From Hydrangea macrophylla (taxonomy: Eukaryota > Streptophyta > Magnoliopsida > Cornales > Hydrangeaceae), in NCBI GenBank assembly GCA_033977485.1, contig CM066987.1:54028533-54092532 (forward strand): 64,000 bases of DNA. The letters are read 5' to 3'. The notes beneath the pieces are model-generated. The model did no database searches. It was not told the DNA's origin and saw only the letters and a list, made by a program, of their open reading frames with translations. The translations under genes were made by a program, and so were the position numbers. Numbering within the stretch: the first letter of the stretch is position 1; each line of letters starts with the position of its first letter. Shown here piece after piece: positions 31,147-42,353 of this stretch.

Positions 31147-34022
31147 AGTTTCATTGTTGTTCCTATTTACTCGACTGTACCACTCGGACCTCCGCGGTCC
31201 ATTCAATGTATATAATGATATGATTTGGGTTAGTCCCCGTGACTAACCATGCGGACGTCAATGTTGACATCAAGACTCGACCATGTTCATATGAATGTTC
31301 ATATGACTATAGAAATAGAAATCATGATAAACAAGAGTGTCAGCGAATATTAACTAAGCATGGAGTATAGTTATCTAACATGCGTTCAATATATAAGAAA
31401 CAATCTCAACATTTACAATACTAATATTTATCAGTATCGTCCACACAGGACGTACTGGCCATACATATATGATCAAGGAATAATTCTATAATATACCAAG
31501 TGAGTTAGGACGACTCACCTCGAAGCGGTTGCGTAAAATCAAGCGTAGCGGTTCCTACAAAGCATTAAGATTACATAGAACATTGATTAATAAGTCTACT
31601 AAAATCAGGGGCATAATGGTAATTGTGCCGGGTGGGTCCTTTAACCTCAACATGATGATTTGGACATCATCCTGAGTCCAACGCCATTGACTAGACTCAA
31701 ATCGGAGTCCGTCGGATAAAAGGCTGGGTTTTCTATACCAGTTTGGGCCTTAAAGATAAGCTGTATTTTTGACCGTGTCAAAAGGTCACCAAACTTTAAG
31801 GGGATGTTCTAGACATTATTCTAAGACTCTAGGAACTGACCACGTATTTTTCTGAGCTACGGTTTATTTATTACGAATTTCTAAAGTTTAAATCGTCTAA
31901 TAATAGACTGCGGGGTCCCATAATTATAAAATATAGTTTAGGGAGATATTTGGCCCTCATAAATATTTTTATTAAATACTAGGCCTTAAATTAGGCTAGT
32001 AGTATTTTTCTCGTAATTTTCGGGGCTCGTTTGGTATTTTAAATAATTAAAATATAACCAAACGGATACTTTATAAGTAATTAATAATTATTAAAAATAT
32101 TAAAGTTAGGGTTTTGTAAATAATAATTTACAATATAGAGGTACTAGACCTTAGGAAAATTTAATATAATTTTCCTATACTTGAAAAAGGGTCATTAGGT
32201 ATTTATTACCTAATTATTTTAATTTAAAATATTTACTTATTATTTATTTAAACCAATAAATAATAAGTATATAATAAAATGGTAATCTCATATTTTCATA
32301 ATATACGAATATTATAAAAATAATATTACAATTTATTAAAAATATAACTTATAGCATTATTGAAATTATATTTGATATTTAAAATAATTTAAAATCATTT
32401 ATAATTATTTACATATATTTATTAATACCAAATGTATATTATAAGTAATATATTTGTACACTAATCTCGATTAATATATACTAATCTAAGTTAATATAAT
32501 GTTAATTATTACTAAAACAGTATTTTAAAACAATAATTTGGATTAACAGAATACTTAGTAGTATAAAATAGATTAATAAAACATTAATTAAGGTTAACAG
32601 AATAATTAAGACATTAATAAATCTAAAACAGATTATAAATCTACTAATCTGGATTAACTAATTAATAAAATATAAAAGATTGCTAATCCCGGATTAGTAA
32701 TGTGCTAAGCCTGATTAGCAGAATAATTAAGGAATATAAAAATAATTAATATAATTAACAGGGAAAAACCGTGGGCCAACCCAGATTCAAATCCATACCC
32801 ACGGGTTGCCCATTAACACACTAAGGACGATCCAACTTTAAAGATCCGAACCGGCCCATTAACGTTTATTATAACCCGAACCCAATACCATCTATACAAA
32901 CAACTAAACCCAAACACATGACCCAAGACCCGACCCAATCGGGTAATCGATATAACCCGAAGACCCACTGGTCGCGTCTTCTCCGGCGAGGCCAGGCTGC
33001 CGCCGGCGAGCCCGATTTTGGCCGGAAAGCTTCAATCGCTCGTTTCTCTCTCCTCTTTCCATGAAAATCCATGAAACCAACACCAAAATGACCGGTTTGG
33101 GCTCCTCTATCACATACTAGGAGGTGGTTTCGTGGTTTATTCGTTTTGGGTTCTTACGAACCCATTATTCTTTTGGGTTAAAAAGACGATAGTGGCCTGC
33201 ATGTCCGGCCAAACGTGGTCTAGACTTCAGGCCATTCATGGGGGGTCGTTCTGAGACCTAGTGGGTCTGTTTGGTACGAAACAAATGGGTCTTGGTTGTT
33301 CTTTCAAGATCAAGCTCCGGCGAAGAGCTTTAATGGTGATTTGGGTTAAACCCAGAGCTTAAGGCTCTGTTTTGGTCATTATAATGGGTCTGGGAACGTG
33401 TGTGAGGGTGTGTGGGTGCACAAAAATCAAGCAGGGGGGGTGGGGATTACCTGAGGTGCCTCGGTTTATCTCCCTCTCTCTTATCTCCGGTAGTCCTCTC
33501 TCTCTAACTCTCACTCTCTATTCTCCTATATATACCCTACCAAGGTATATACACAGATATGCACAGGGCTTAGGGTATCCAAGAGAGGTTGATAGGTTGG
33601 ATTGATTGAGAGGGAGTGACATGGACGGGGTCCTAGGGAAGGTGGCCGGCAGTTGGTGTGTGGGGGTGTATAACCGGCGGGTTTAGGAGGGCTTGCTTGG
33701 GTAAGGTTGTTACCCAATGGGTAGGATTGGGTTAGGCAAGTACATGCCCAATTAAGGAAAGATTCCTATGGTACCTAAGCTTCCAAATTTGTAGGGATAG
33801 TCGTCGCTTAGGAATACATGCTGGGCAGTCTAGTTTTGATACAGATTTTACGGGTTAACGTGCCCAGTCAGTCCGAGGTTGAAATTTGCAGTCTATGCTA
33901 TTAAATAATTACGAACGCGTGTTAATCAGGTTCTGGAATTATGAAATTTAAAACACTGGAATAATACGAATAAAATTACGGGGGGCCTATTTTATTAATG
34001 CAGAAATTTTGCGGATATTACA

Positions 34023-34525
34023 CATACAATACAGACTCGTCCCACAGTGGGAGCAACCTGGGACTACCCCGTGGCTTTGCTCTATAAGGTTTCAGACAGT
34101 TTCCTGACTCGGTCAGAAGACTATTGGAAAGTGCAAGTTGCTTCCTAAACCACATAGGAAACTTCCATGATTTATGCTAATCACTTGTAATCAGATTAGG
34201 CTTTCTAATTAATCAGCTAGTTACCTTGTACGAGCGGTCTCTTGCATCTATAAAAGAGACCACTCACTTCCATAAAGGGGACCAGATTCTTATTTTCACA
34301 GAATCACGATAGATCACTCATATGCATATACCCGGCCAGTCTCTAGTAATGCCGCCCTCTTTGTTGGTTCACCAAAGGTCGCCGGTGATTTGTTAGTGAA
34401 CACACTCCGACGCATACGTGGACGTAGGTTACCTAGTTAACGGGGCCGAACCACATACAAACTCCCTTTGTCTCACTTTGCCTCTCTTTAGATTGCTCTT
34501 CTTGTTCTTACCCAATTTTTGGCAT
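34023..34525 (+). mobile_element. Ty3/Gypsy 5' LTR (3' part) and primer-binding region
   Basis: Contains a TATA box (CTATAAAAGAG at about 34248) and a CT-rich end. It is followed by TTTGGTGTCGTCTGTGGGA at about 34532-34550, the wording typical of the start of the internal region in a large group of plant Gypsy elements. Gag follows at 34592. The upstream part of this LTR is on the other side of solo-LTR copy 2. Confidence 0.65.
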
Positions 34526-34591
34526 CATCAGTTTGGTGTCGTCTGTGGGAAACGACAGTTCTCCAGAAAAACAAATCTGTGACTGATCAAT

Positions 34592-35755
34592 ATGCCGCAG
34601 AAGATGGGTAAGAAGACCACTGCCCTAACAGGTCAGGCGGACTCATAGTACGGGCAGCCGGCCACCTCCATCACCTCCGAACAGATCACCACGGCACTTG
34701 CGCAACTCCTGGAGGGCCAACGGCAAACTCAACAGCAAATCGAAGCGTTGCTGGCTTGACAGGACAAGCTCCCTCAAATCGAGGATCAGCCCGGGAAGGA
34801 CACGCGCGATCGGGAGCCCGCACGGGTCCGAAGGCGTGCCCACACTGAGCCTGTATCCCCGCCGGCTTTGGGGCGGTTCGGGAATGATGAGCATAGCCAG
34901 GCTTCCGAGCGGACCTGGCGAAAGGGCAAGGACAAACGGCCCGGGATCCGGCCAAGAGTCACTGAGATCTTAGGCACACGATTACGCCGGGTCCTATCCC
35001 CAAGGACAACGCACTTCGAGGATGAGGCCTCATCATCCGACCCGACATATCGCTTAGATACAGAGCGGAAGACCAATCAGAAAGATGTCAAGGCTCAAAT
35101 CGAGGACCTGCAGAAGCAAATCGAGAGATTGAGCCGCAAGCCAGGCCATGACCACACCAATACAAAAATCGAGTCACCCTTTACTGTGTGGATCACCGGA
35201 TTTCCCATCCCACGGAAATTCAAACCACTACATCTTGATTCTTATGACGGTTCAAGGAGCCCGGTGGATCATGTCCAGACTTATAAGGCACAGATGGCGC
35301 TGATCACCACTGCCGACGAACTACTGTGCCTGGCCTTTCCCAGTACCCTTAAAGGCCCAGCCGCGCAGTGGTTCCACTCGCTAAAACCCCAAACGATCGA
35401 CGATTTCAAAGCACTCAGTAAGCGCTTCATTAGCCAGTTTGTGGGGATGCTCGACCGATCACAGCCAGACACTCAACTGCTAGCCGTCAAGCAGCGCAGG
35501 GGTGAATCCCTTAAAGATTACGTCAATCGTTTCAATCAGCAAAAGCTCCAGATTCGCCACCTGAACGAAACGGTCGCTATCATGACCTTTTGCTCGGGAG
35601 TACAGCACACCAAGGTCGCCACGTCGTTTTACCACGACCGATCGGCCACCTTGGTTGAACTCTCGAAGAGGGTTGGAAAGTACATTGATACAGAGGAGTT
35701 CCTAAAGTCTAAGCGTTATAATGGGAAAAAAAAAACATCAACAAATATTTTTTAA
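34592..35755 (+). pseudogene. Ty3/Gypsy gag remnant
   Basis: The frame from the ATG at 34592 stays in phase to 35755, with stops at 34646 (TAG) and 34757 (TGA). The open part carries the retrotransposon gag domain (PF03732 type): YDGSRSPVDHVQTYK, PSTLKGPAAQWFHSL, FKALSKRFISQF and RRGESLKDYVNRFN. It is cut off after the gag core in an A-rich stretch. The zinc knuckle and all of pol are missing, so the element is a 5' fragment. Confidence 0.87.
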
Positions 35756-35839
35756 ATAAATGAAAAGTTATATTGCATTTTTGTCTACTTTATTAAAAAA
35801 AAAAACATGCTCAGTGGAGTCTTATATGTATATATATAT

Positions 35840-36563
35840 GGGTTAACTACACTCACATCTCCTGTGTTTTGAACACGGACCTCCCTTTGCCTAGTATTTT
35901 TTTTACACTTTAGGGGGAAAGAGTTATAGAATATTGCTAATTTTGAGGGGGGAAAGAGTTATAGAATACTAATTTTATGGGAGGTCCGTGTAATTTCCTA
36001 AAATGCGAGAAATGTCCGTGTAATTAAGGCAAAATACAGGGGCGGTGAGTGTAATTAAGCAAATATAATTATACATGAGCAACGCCCGTGCAAGGTGTGT
36101 ACTAATTAATTTTCATTAGAGTAGCTCATTCATAATTTTAGAAATATAAAGCAGACAAAAATACAATATAACTATTCATATTTTTTAAAAAATTATTGAT
36201 GTTTTTTTTTTCTATTTATTATTGTTATTATTCTTTTCATTTTTAAAGTGGTAGTAGATAATTTTGGTGATGATTTTTATGTTTTTTCAATTTACTGTTG
36301 ATATTTGTTTTAGAAAAAAAAATTTAGTGAAAACTTGATTTGGTATATACTGAAATTTTATCGATGATTTTTAAATTTTTTTTTTCATAATTGTTAGTAT
36401 TTTTTTTTCATTTTTAAAAGATAGTGGATAATTTTTTTGATGATTTGTCTAAGAGTATAACAGTCAGCTTCAAAATAGAAGGTAAGTGAGTGTAATTTTC
36501 AAAAATAGAGGATAGATTTATGTAATTGTTAGATATTTCAGGGGAGGTCACTATAATTTTCCC
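35840..36563. mobile_element. TIR element with GGGTTAACTACACTCAC end
   Basis: The left end GGGTTAACTACACTCACATCTCC is inverted twice to the right: at about 36025-36060 (GGGGCGGTGAGTGTAATTAAGC) and at 36538-36563 (GGGGAGGTCACTATAATTTTCCC). Tandem GGGGGAAAGAGTTATAGAATA words occur at 35910-35965. Either a MITE at 35840-36060 or a 0.7 kb element with repeated subterminal ends. Non-coding. Confidence 0.5.
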
Positions 36564-36756
36564 TAATAATAATGTAAAGAAACAAATAATAGAGAAACAA
36601 AATATGCGGGAATAGGAAAAAGAAGGGCGTAGAAAGCAAAAGATTACTTGTACCAAAGGATAAAATATTCAGTAAGTTCGTTACACCACGTCATCATATC
36701 GATGTGGTATGATGTTCCAATCACAATAAAGTGGCATGACAATTACTTATTTCAAA

Positions 36757-36921
36757 AATGATAAGGATACACATCAAACGACACACTAAACGACACACCA
36801 GCTTTTAATGCATGTGCCCTGTGCTGTGTAAGTGATGCACAGAAAAGTGTGAAAAATTCAAACAGCACAGGGTACATGCATTTAAAACACAGTATGTCAT
36901 TTGGTGTATATCCCTATCATT
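36757..36921. mobile_element. Foldback MITE with AATGATARGGATA ends
   Basis: Starts AATGATAAGGATACACATCA and ends TTGGTGTATATCCCTATCATT; these are inverted. Inside, TGCATGTGCCCTGTGCTGT pairs with ACAGCACAGGGTACATGCA. Related by central sequence to 19870-20025. 165 bases, no coding. Confidence 0.7.
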
Positions 36922-37324
36922 GTTGATTTTAGGCAAATCTCAGTGAGCCAGTCAAGAGACATGGTATGAACATTTAATCTCAACTACTCACTTGCCCTTT
37001 TTCTTCTAGGGAGATCACGATAAATAGTTAAGGGAAATTCAAATTTTAAATATGATAATCATTTGTTATGATGCTCCTGAAACGAGAGGGATAAGTGGAT
37101 GGTTGAGATTAAATCATCACAACACATTAACATACTAACGTGACATGACGAACTCACTACATAATTTGTCCAATGAGATAGGGCGGGCCATATAGCCCCA
37201 TTAATTAATATTAAAAAGTGCACGTTCCAACCTTTTCGTGATGAGTATGGAACTTAATTTCCACATAACGTGCAGACTTGCCACAAACAAACTCCAAAGA
37301 GGCAGCCTTCCTGCATCAACTCTC
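36922..37324. other. Upstream region of the Kunitz inhibitor gene
   Basis: AT-rich and non-coding. It should contain the gene's promoter. No further element is certain. Confidence 0.4.
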
Positions 37325-37333
37325 TATAAATAG
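37325..37333 (+). promoter_or_regulatory. TATA box of the Kunitz inhibitor gene
   Basis: CTCTATAAATAG lies 65-75 bases upstream of the ATG at 37397. This is the standard plant TATA consensus at the expected distance for a leader of about 40 bases. Confidence 0.8.
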
Positions 37334-37396
37334 AAGCATACAACTTCATCCCCTCTCATTCCCAGCGTACAACTTCATATCTATTTAAATAATACA

Positions 37397-38038
37397 ATGA
37401 AGACAACAATGCTGCAGATCTCATTTCTAATTCTGCTAGCCCTTTCAACTAATCCAATATTGCTGATCAAAGTGGGTGCAGAATCGGGACCGGAGAGGAT
37501 GCGGGACACAGAAGGGAAAATAATGAGAGCAGGTGTTCATTACTACATATTGCCTGTGTTCAGAGGCAGAGGCGGTGGACTCACACTTGGCAGCAATAGA
37601 AATGGGACCAGCTGCCCTCTTGAAGTGATCCAGGAGCCACACGAGGTCGACAATGGACTCCCCGTCATCTTCACCCCTGTCAACCCCAAGAAAGGCGTCA
37701 TTCGGATCTTAACTGATCAGAACATCAAATTCTCTGCCGTCACTAATTGTATCCAATCCACCCTTTGGAAGCTCGACGCTTTTGATGAAACTTTACAACG
37801 CTTTTTCGTCACAACCGGTGGTTCTGTAGGAAACCCAGGTCCTGAAACCTTAAGCAACTGGTTTAGGATTGAGAAATCTGATAATGACTACAAACTTGTT
37901 TTCTGCCCACACGTTTGTGGGGTGCAGGAGATGTGCAAGGTTCTTTGTGGAGACCTTGACATTTACTTCGACACTGCTGGTGTTAGACGTTTGGCTATCA
38001 GCGATAAACCTCTCAAGGTTGTCTTTAAGAGGGCCTAA
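37397..38038 (+). CDS. Kunitz-type (STI/miraculin family) protease inhibitor
   Basis: Intronless, 213 residues, the usual size for the family. A hydrophobic signal peptide covers about residues 5-28, so the protein is secreted or sent to the vacuole. The Kunitz signature is met at residues 35-51 (MRDTEGKIMRAGVHYYI), followed by the beta-trefoil pattern with SCPLEV, LWKLD and WFRIEK and the C-terminal DKPLKVVFKRA. Cysteines are at about 73, 118, 170, 174, 180 and 184; the first pair and a later pair match the conserved disulfides, and two are extra. One N-glycosylation site (NGT) lies near residue 69. Members inhibit serine or cysteine proteases, often in defence; which protease is targeted here cannot be read from the loop. 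No breaks are seen. Confidence 0.94.
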   Translation: MKTTMLQISFLILLALSTNPILLIKVGAESGPERMRDTEGKIMRAGVHYYILPVFRGRGGGLTLGSNRNGTSCPLEVIQEPHEVDNGLPVIFTPVNPKKGVIRILTDQNIKFSAVTNCIQSTLWKLDAFDETLQRFFVTTGGSVGNPGPETLSNWFRIEKSDNDYKLVFCPHVCGVQEMCKVLCGDLDIYFDTAGVRRLAISDKPLKVVFKRA

Positions 38039-38232
38039 ATCAAAATATATATGTTTATAAAACTAAAATTCACTGTTGACTTGATGATCAGTGATATGTA
38101 ATATTGAGGAAGCTTAATGTACGTAGTAAATAATTTCCAGTCACGCATGCATATGGATATACATATACATATTCAAATATAAGGATTGTGATTTTCTTAC
38201 TTAATTGTTCCTTTTTTTTTTTTTTTCCACAC

Positions 38233-38233
<1 letters not shown>

Positions 38234-38275
<42 letters not shown>
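38234..38275. repeat. (ATT)n microsatellite
   Basis: About 14 ATT units downstream of the Kunitz gene. Confidence 0.95.
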
Positions 38276-38469
38276 TTAATTTTTTATATACTTATCCAGA
38301 TCCTAATTGGATACACACACCCTCTAGTCCCAACTTAATTCCAGTAAATACCGATAAAAGTCACTCATTCCGACTGAAGAATAACTCGGGGCAAGCAACT
38401 AAAATCTCTTATGGGGAATTGAACCATCTCTCTTCCCACTAGGAAGAGAGTGGCACTATAACGACGCCG

Positions 38470-38985
38470 TTCTAATGTGTTTTCTCATCAACCCTCAAGT
38501 GTAGGTGATCGTTCAAGTAATGAAGTTCTGGTAAAATCACGTCGCACTCACTCACAAGGAATGATAAAAAGATTTTTAAGATAGGAAGTAACAATTTTGT
38601 CCCTGAAAAGAAAATAAAAGATTAAGAATTTTTGGGATTTTTCCTAAACTACTAATTTTTATATTTTTGCATATAGTAAAACTAACTGAAAGGCTATTTT
38701 CAGAGTAGTTTACAGTAAAATTTTTTAAACATAACAATAAAATGAGTTAAGATGCTAGCAAGAAAAGCTAGAAAATAAGACAAAAGCTAGATTTACTTAT
38801 ACATGAGAAGAGCTTAGATTTTTTTCTAAAGCAAAAGATGAAAATAATCTTAATATTTAAGGTAAGTTATCTAGAAATATAAATTAATATTAATAAACTT
38901 GGGATAAACGATTTAAAGAGATTAAAAATATGCAAATCAACGCTAAAATCACACAACTTTTATACTTGGGCAATCTTATTATTAG
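38470..38985. repeat. Dispersed repeat, copy 2 (related to 28990-29540)
   Basis: Direct-orientation relative of the 29.0 kb repeat, with the same order of words from TTTTCTCATCAACCCTCAAGT to AATCACACAACTTTT. Non-coding; probably an old retrotransposon LTR. Confidence 0.6.
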
Positions 38986-39434
38986 AATCACTAGTTAGTT
39001 ATATTGGTTGTATTTAGGCAAACTAGTTGTGTGTGAGAAAGAGACTGGTTGCTTTTGGAGTGGTACCTTTCAGCTCTTGCTCATTTTCATTCTTGAAGGA
39101 TTTGAAACAGCTGGGCTCAGGAAAAGGACTTACAGAAATTTACGCCGGTGTAAATTAATTTTCACGAGAAGGGAGTAAATGAATTTTCGGACTAAACATT
39201 TTTATTAACTCTTGGTGTATAAAATGCGAAAATGTTTTTTCGGAGAACATTTTATGTAAAAAAAAAAGGAGCATTAATCTCAATCTCATAGCCTAAAATA
39301 TTTTTATAGACCCAAAAAAGTCAGTATTCTGTAAATATTTTATTCAGAATCGATTTTGTTACACAAACCCCTTTTTATCCTAGAATCGCCCACGCATATG
39401 TGATCCAAATCCATCAACCACAATGACTTATTTA
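38986..39434. other. Unassigned intergenic DNA
   Basis: No gene. AATTTACGCCGGTGTAAATT at about 39138 is a short palindrome. Confidence 0.35.
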
Positions 39435-39927
39435 GTACTCCGTAGTAATGCTATGGTTCCAAAGTACTATAGGACTTGGAAAAATCTATGATACGATCGG
39501 CGGTTATGATTGTATCATACAATAAAAACCGGATACAATATTCTGTAGCACTGGGTTCAATATTATGTTATCTAAATAAAACCACTACAATGTTTTCTTA
39601 TCCTGTGTAGAATGTATTGTGATAGTTTCTATATTGATTTTGCTTAGGTAATAAAACATTGTACCAAGATAACCAAACATTGTACTTAGGTGGTTTATAT
39701 AGTGGTTTTGCATAGAGGTAACAAAACAACCAGGATTATAAAATATTGTACCAGAATACCAAAGCATTCTACCACAGTTTTGGTCGTATCATACAACCAA
39801 AACACTTGGTCGTATCACAGAATTTTCCTAGGAGCGGTGTCATATGCAGTAGTGTGGTACCACAGCTGCTACCACAATATGTGGTACAACTGTCGTAGTA
39901 CTTATATAGAAACCATAAGCATTACTC
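39435..39927. mobile_element. Mutator-like MITE with GTAATGCTATGGTTCC end
   Basis: Subterminal GTAATGCTATGGTTCC (from 39445) is inverted as AGAAACCATAAGCATTAC at the right. CTTATTTA flanks both sides (39427-39434 and 39928-39935), a likely target duplication of 8 or 9 bases. The interior repeats GTATCATACAA and ACATTGTACC words. It shares its terminal GAGTAATGCTAT motif with the MITE at 3386. Non-coding. Confidence 0.6.
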
Positions 39928-39935
39928 CTTATTTA

Positions 39936-40891
39936 ATAAAATTAACTTGCACAATTAGTTTGCAAAATTTGGAAGTTGTAGCATTTCATGAAATTCTCAT
40001 CTGAATCCACATCACTAGTAACAAATCAAAAGGCCAAATGGCCATACCGTTGCAGAGGCATAAAATTGACAAATTGTGATATCACACACCTAACACACAA
40101 TGGCAGTCAATGATAATTTACTACAAGAAGTTAATACACTCCCTAAAGAAGAACAATATGAAGAAAGTATACTAATCACAAAACTATTCTTCAGATTTTT
40201 TTTTATGAGCTTATAAAGCTTTGTGCAGCATCTAAACTCAGTTCTTCATACACCTAAAAATACAGGATAAATAGATTAATTATCTTCTTTATTTTATTTT
40301 ATTTTATTTTTTCCTGACGAGCTTCAACTCAACACAAGTAAAGCCTTGTTTGGAAATAGCTTTTGGAACCCGTATGTGATTATAGAAACTCCAAAGCTAA
40401 AATGAAACTGTACGTTTGGTAAACCAATTTCTCCGATTCAATGGTAGAAATTTGAGATCGGCGGGCAACTTTTGGCCAAAAGCAGTTTTTTATGATCGAA
40501 TTGCAAAAGCATGAACTCTGAAGCCGTTTCCAAGCTTTCCCTAAGCCTTTGTTCCAAACTATTCCGGGGTTTACCTTATGAGCTTAGAAAGCATTAATTT
40601 CATCAATAATAGAATATGGAACTTTAACCAAATCCATATTTCAAGATTCTAAGTATAGTGTAACGAGCATGCAAGTTTCTTATGAACTTGCTGAAAAGAC
40701 TTGCAAATTTTCGCTGCCTCTGTTTTTGCCCACCTGCAATCAGGAGAAACCATAGTGAGCTCTAATGCCAACTCAAACCCCATCAGAGCGTCGAAGGAAA
40801 GAAGCAAGCAATTGTAATTTTCATTTTCGAAACATGGGCACCTGTGACAACTACTTAGAATCAACTCCAAAATTCAGAGACGACAATGGAG
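39936..40891. other. Intergenic DNA left of Copia element E1
   Basis: No recognised gene. A minus-strand open frame at 40649-40870 (FDALMGFELALEL, WAKTEAAKICKSFQQVHKKL) looks protein-like. It has a possible splice acceptor (CTGATTGCAG) in its middle. It may be a terminal exon fragment of an unknown gene, but I cannot name a family. Confidence 0.3.
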
Positions 40892-41339
40892 TGAAAGGAA
40901 ACTATGTGAAACCCTTAAAAGGCTCGCGCAGTGCAAAACAAAAATTGTGATAGTTTTCTAAACTCATGATCAAGTGTATGATGTATTCAAAATATATACA
41001 ACATCCATAGGGGGTTAATCGAATAATTATCCTTGAAGCGTGCTTTACAAAATATTTAATCTAGTTCGTTCAAAAACAGTCACTAAATCGCCAAGCGTCC
41101 GATCTCTAAATATATCCACACGAGCAATGCACACTAGAAGAAAACTTTTACTTCCTCCAATAAGGTGAAGAAGATGAAAGATGAATAGATCACAACTCTT
41201 TGGACCGTACGGATATAATGGGGTTGGGAGCTTTTTTGGAGAAACTTGGGTGTACTAGCAATCCACTTAGTTTCTCATATCTCATATATATAATAATTCT
41301 ATGAGTCCCTTTCCTAATCTAATTAGGAAGCTTTATTTG

Positions 41340-41749
41340 CAGGGGGCGAACCCATGATTTTTGGTCAGGGGAGCCTAAACTATATGGGGGTTGCCCCCGA
41401 GGAAAAAAATATTTTAGGTCTACTCATATACAATTATGTGTAAAACTGTAAAATTGGTTTAACATCCCTAGTTTGGGGTAATTCATGTAATTTTAGGGAA
41501 CCTATTTCTAAAACCTGTAATATATTACATATAAATCTAAAATTTTCAAAAGTCCAGGGGGCCTTGTGTCTAAAATCTATAAAAAAAAAATTGTATGTAA
41601 ATCTAGAATTTTTAAAAGTCCAGAGTGGCCTGTGTGAATTTAAAAGGGCCTATTTGGAAAATCTGTAAAATATTACATGTAATTTTGTAATTTTCAAAAG
41701 TTCAGGGGGAGCCTGTGCCAATCCTAACTTGCACCTGGGTCCGCCAGTG
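41340..41749. mobile_element. hAT-like non-autonomous element in the E1 3' LTR
   Basis: Begins CAGGGGGCGAACCC and ends GGGTCCGCCAGTG, an imperfect inverted pair. It is flanked by TTTATTTG and TATATTTG (8 bases, one mismatch). The 5' LTR of E1 shows the uninterrupted sequence. The interior has three imperfect direct repeats of TCTAAAATTTTCAAAAGTCC type. Non-coding. Confidence 0.75.
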
Positions 41750-42170
41750 TATATTTGATTGGAAGACTTACTTAAATCAAATATTAATTAATAGTATTAT
41801 TATACTACTTCCATATTAACAACTTAATATTAAGTAGACCCTCATAACTTGTCACGCCCCGGAACAGCAAAAATAGAGAAAAATAGATTTCCTTTTTGGG
41901 TCCAAAGGCAGCGACTGGTGAAGTCACACGATTGTCCACACCACGCAATACTAAGCAATAATAAGTAAAGAAGATGACAAGAATGGAATCTAAGTTCTGG
42001 TTAACACATAACTTAATAACAAAAAGAAGGTTACTAACTATTACAGTACACATCAGAGTCTCGAATCAAAATAAAACATAGCAGAAGTACAAATGTCAAG
42101 GCAACATATGCCTGATTACAAAAGGTCTTGAAAGCAGTAAGGATAATTAAACTATAGTCTAGTCTAATCT

Positions 42171-42353
42171 TCAGTTGGCGTAGAGGTAGTCCTCGGCGTA
42201 GTAGTCCTCTTTTGCCTGACCTCCTTCTGGGTAGTCCTCTACAGGGACATCGTTACTGGCATAGTAGTCCTCACCTGCAGGTCCTTCACCTGTATAGTCA
42301 TAACCAGGGTGCGCTGGAACATGGAAATGTTCAGCGGCATAAACGCCGTCAGC
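42171..42353 (-). CDS. Tyr/Asp/Glu-rich open frame in solo-LTR copy 3
   Basis: Sixty codons after an in-frame TAA, ending in GEDYYASNDV, VEDYPEGG and AEDYLYAN. Position in the element and the pattern Gly-Tyr, EDY, final Tyr-x-Ala-Asn match the frames in copies 1 and 2. CACTCAG upstream matches their possible acceptor CACTTAG. Sequence identity is low, so it is homologous by position and composition only. Confidence 0.3.
   Translation of the reverse strand, partial: ADGVYAAEHFHVPAHPGYDYTGEGPAGEDYYASNDVPVEDYPEGGQAKEDYYAEDYLYAN

Larger units (their letters stand above)
30132..34022 (-). mobile_element. Solo-LTR-like element, copy 2 (3.9 kb, TSD CATAC)
   Basis: Runs from TGTCACGCCCCGGAGTAG to GCGGATATTACA, flanked by CATAC (30127-30131 and 34023-34027), an exact 5-bp target duplication. 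Same length and layout as copy 1 throughout, including the four hairpin units, the acidic Tyr-rich frame and the GA-rich region near 33470-33530 with a TATATATA motif at about 33527. Divergence from copy 1 looks like 10-15 percent in the ends and more in the AT-rich centre. It lies within a Gypsy LTR. Confidence 0.87.

Noticed and set aside
32869..33113. Overlapping minus-strand frames in solo-LTR copy 2
   Set aside because: Not open in copy 1 at the same place (27840-28000), so no sign of selection.
34643..35076. Several minus-strand frames over the Gypsy gag
   Set aside because: Antisense shadows of the gag domain in GC-rich sequence.
40330..40560. Possible MITE (GTTTGGAAATAGCTTTTGG and CCGTTTCCAAGCTTTCCC)
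   Set aside because: The inverted match is weak and no target duplication could be found.
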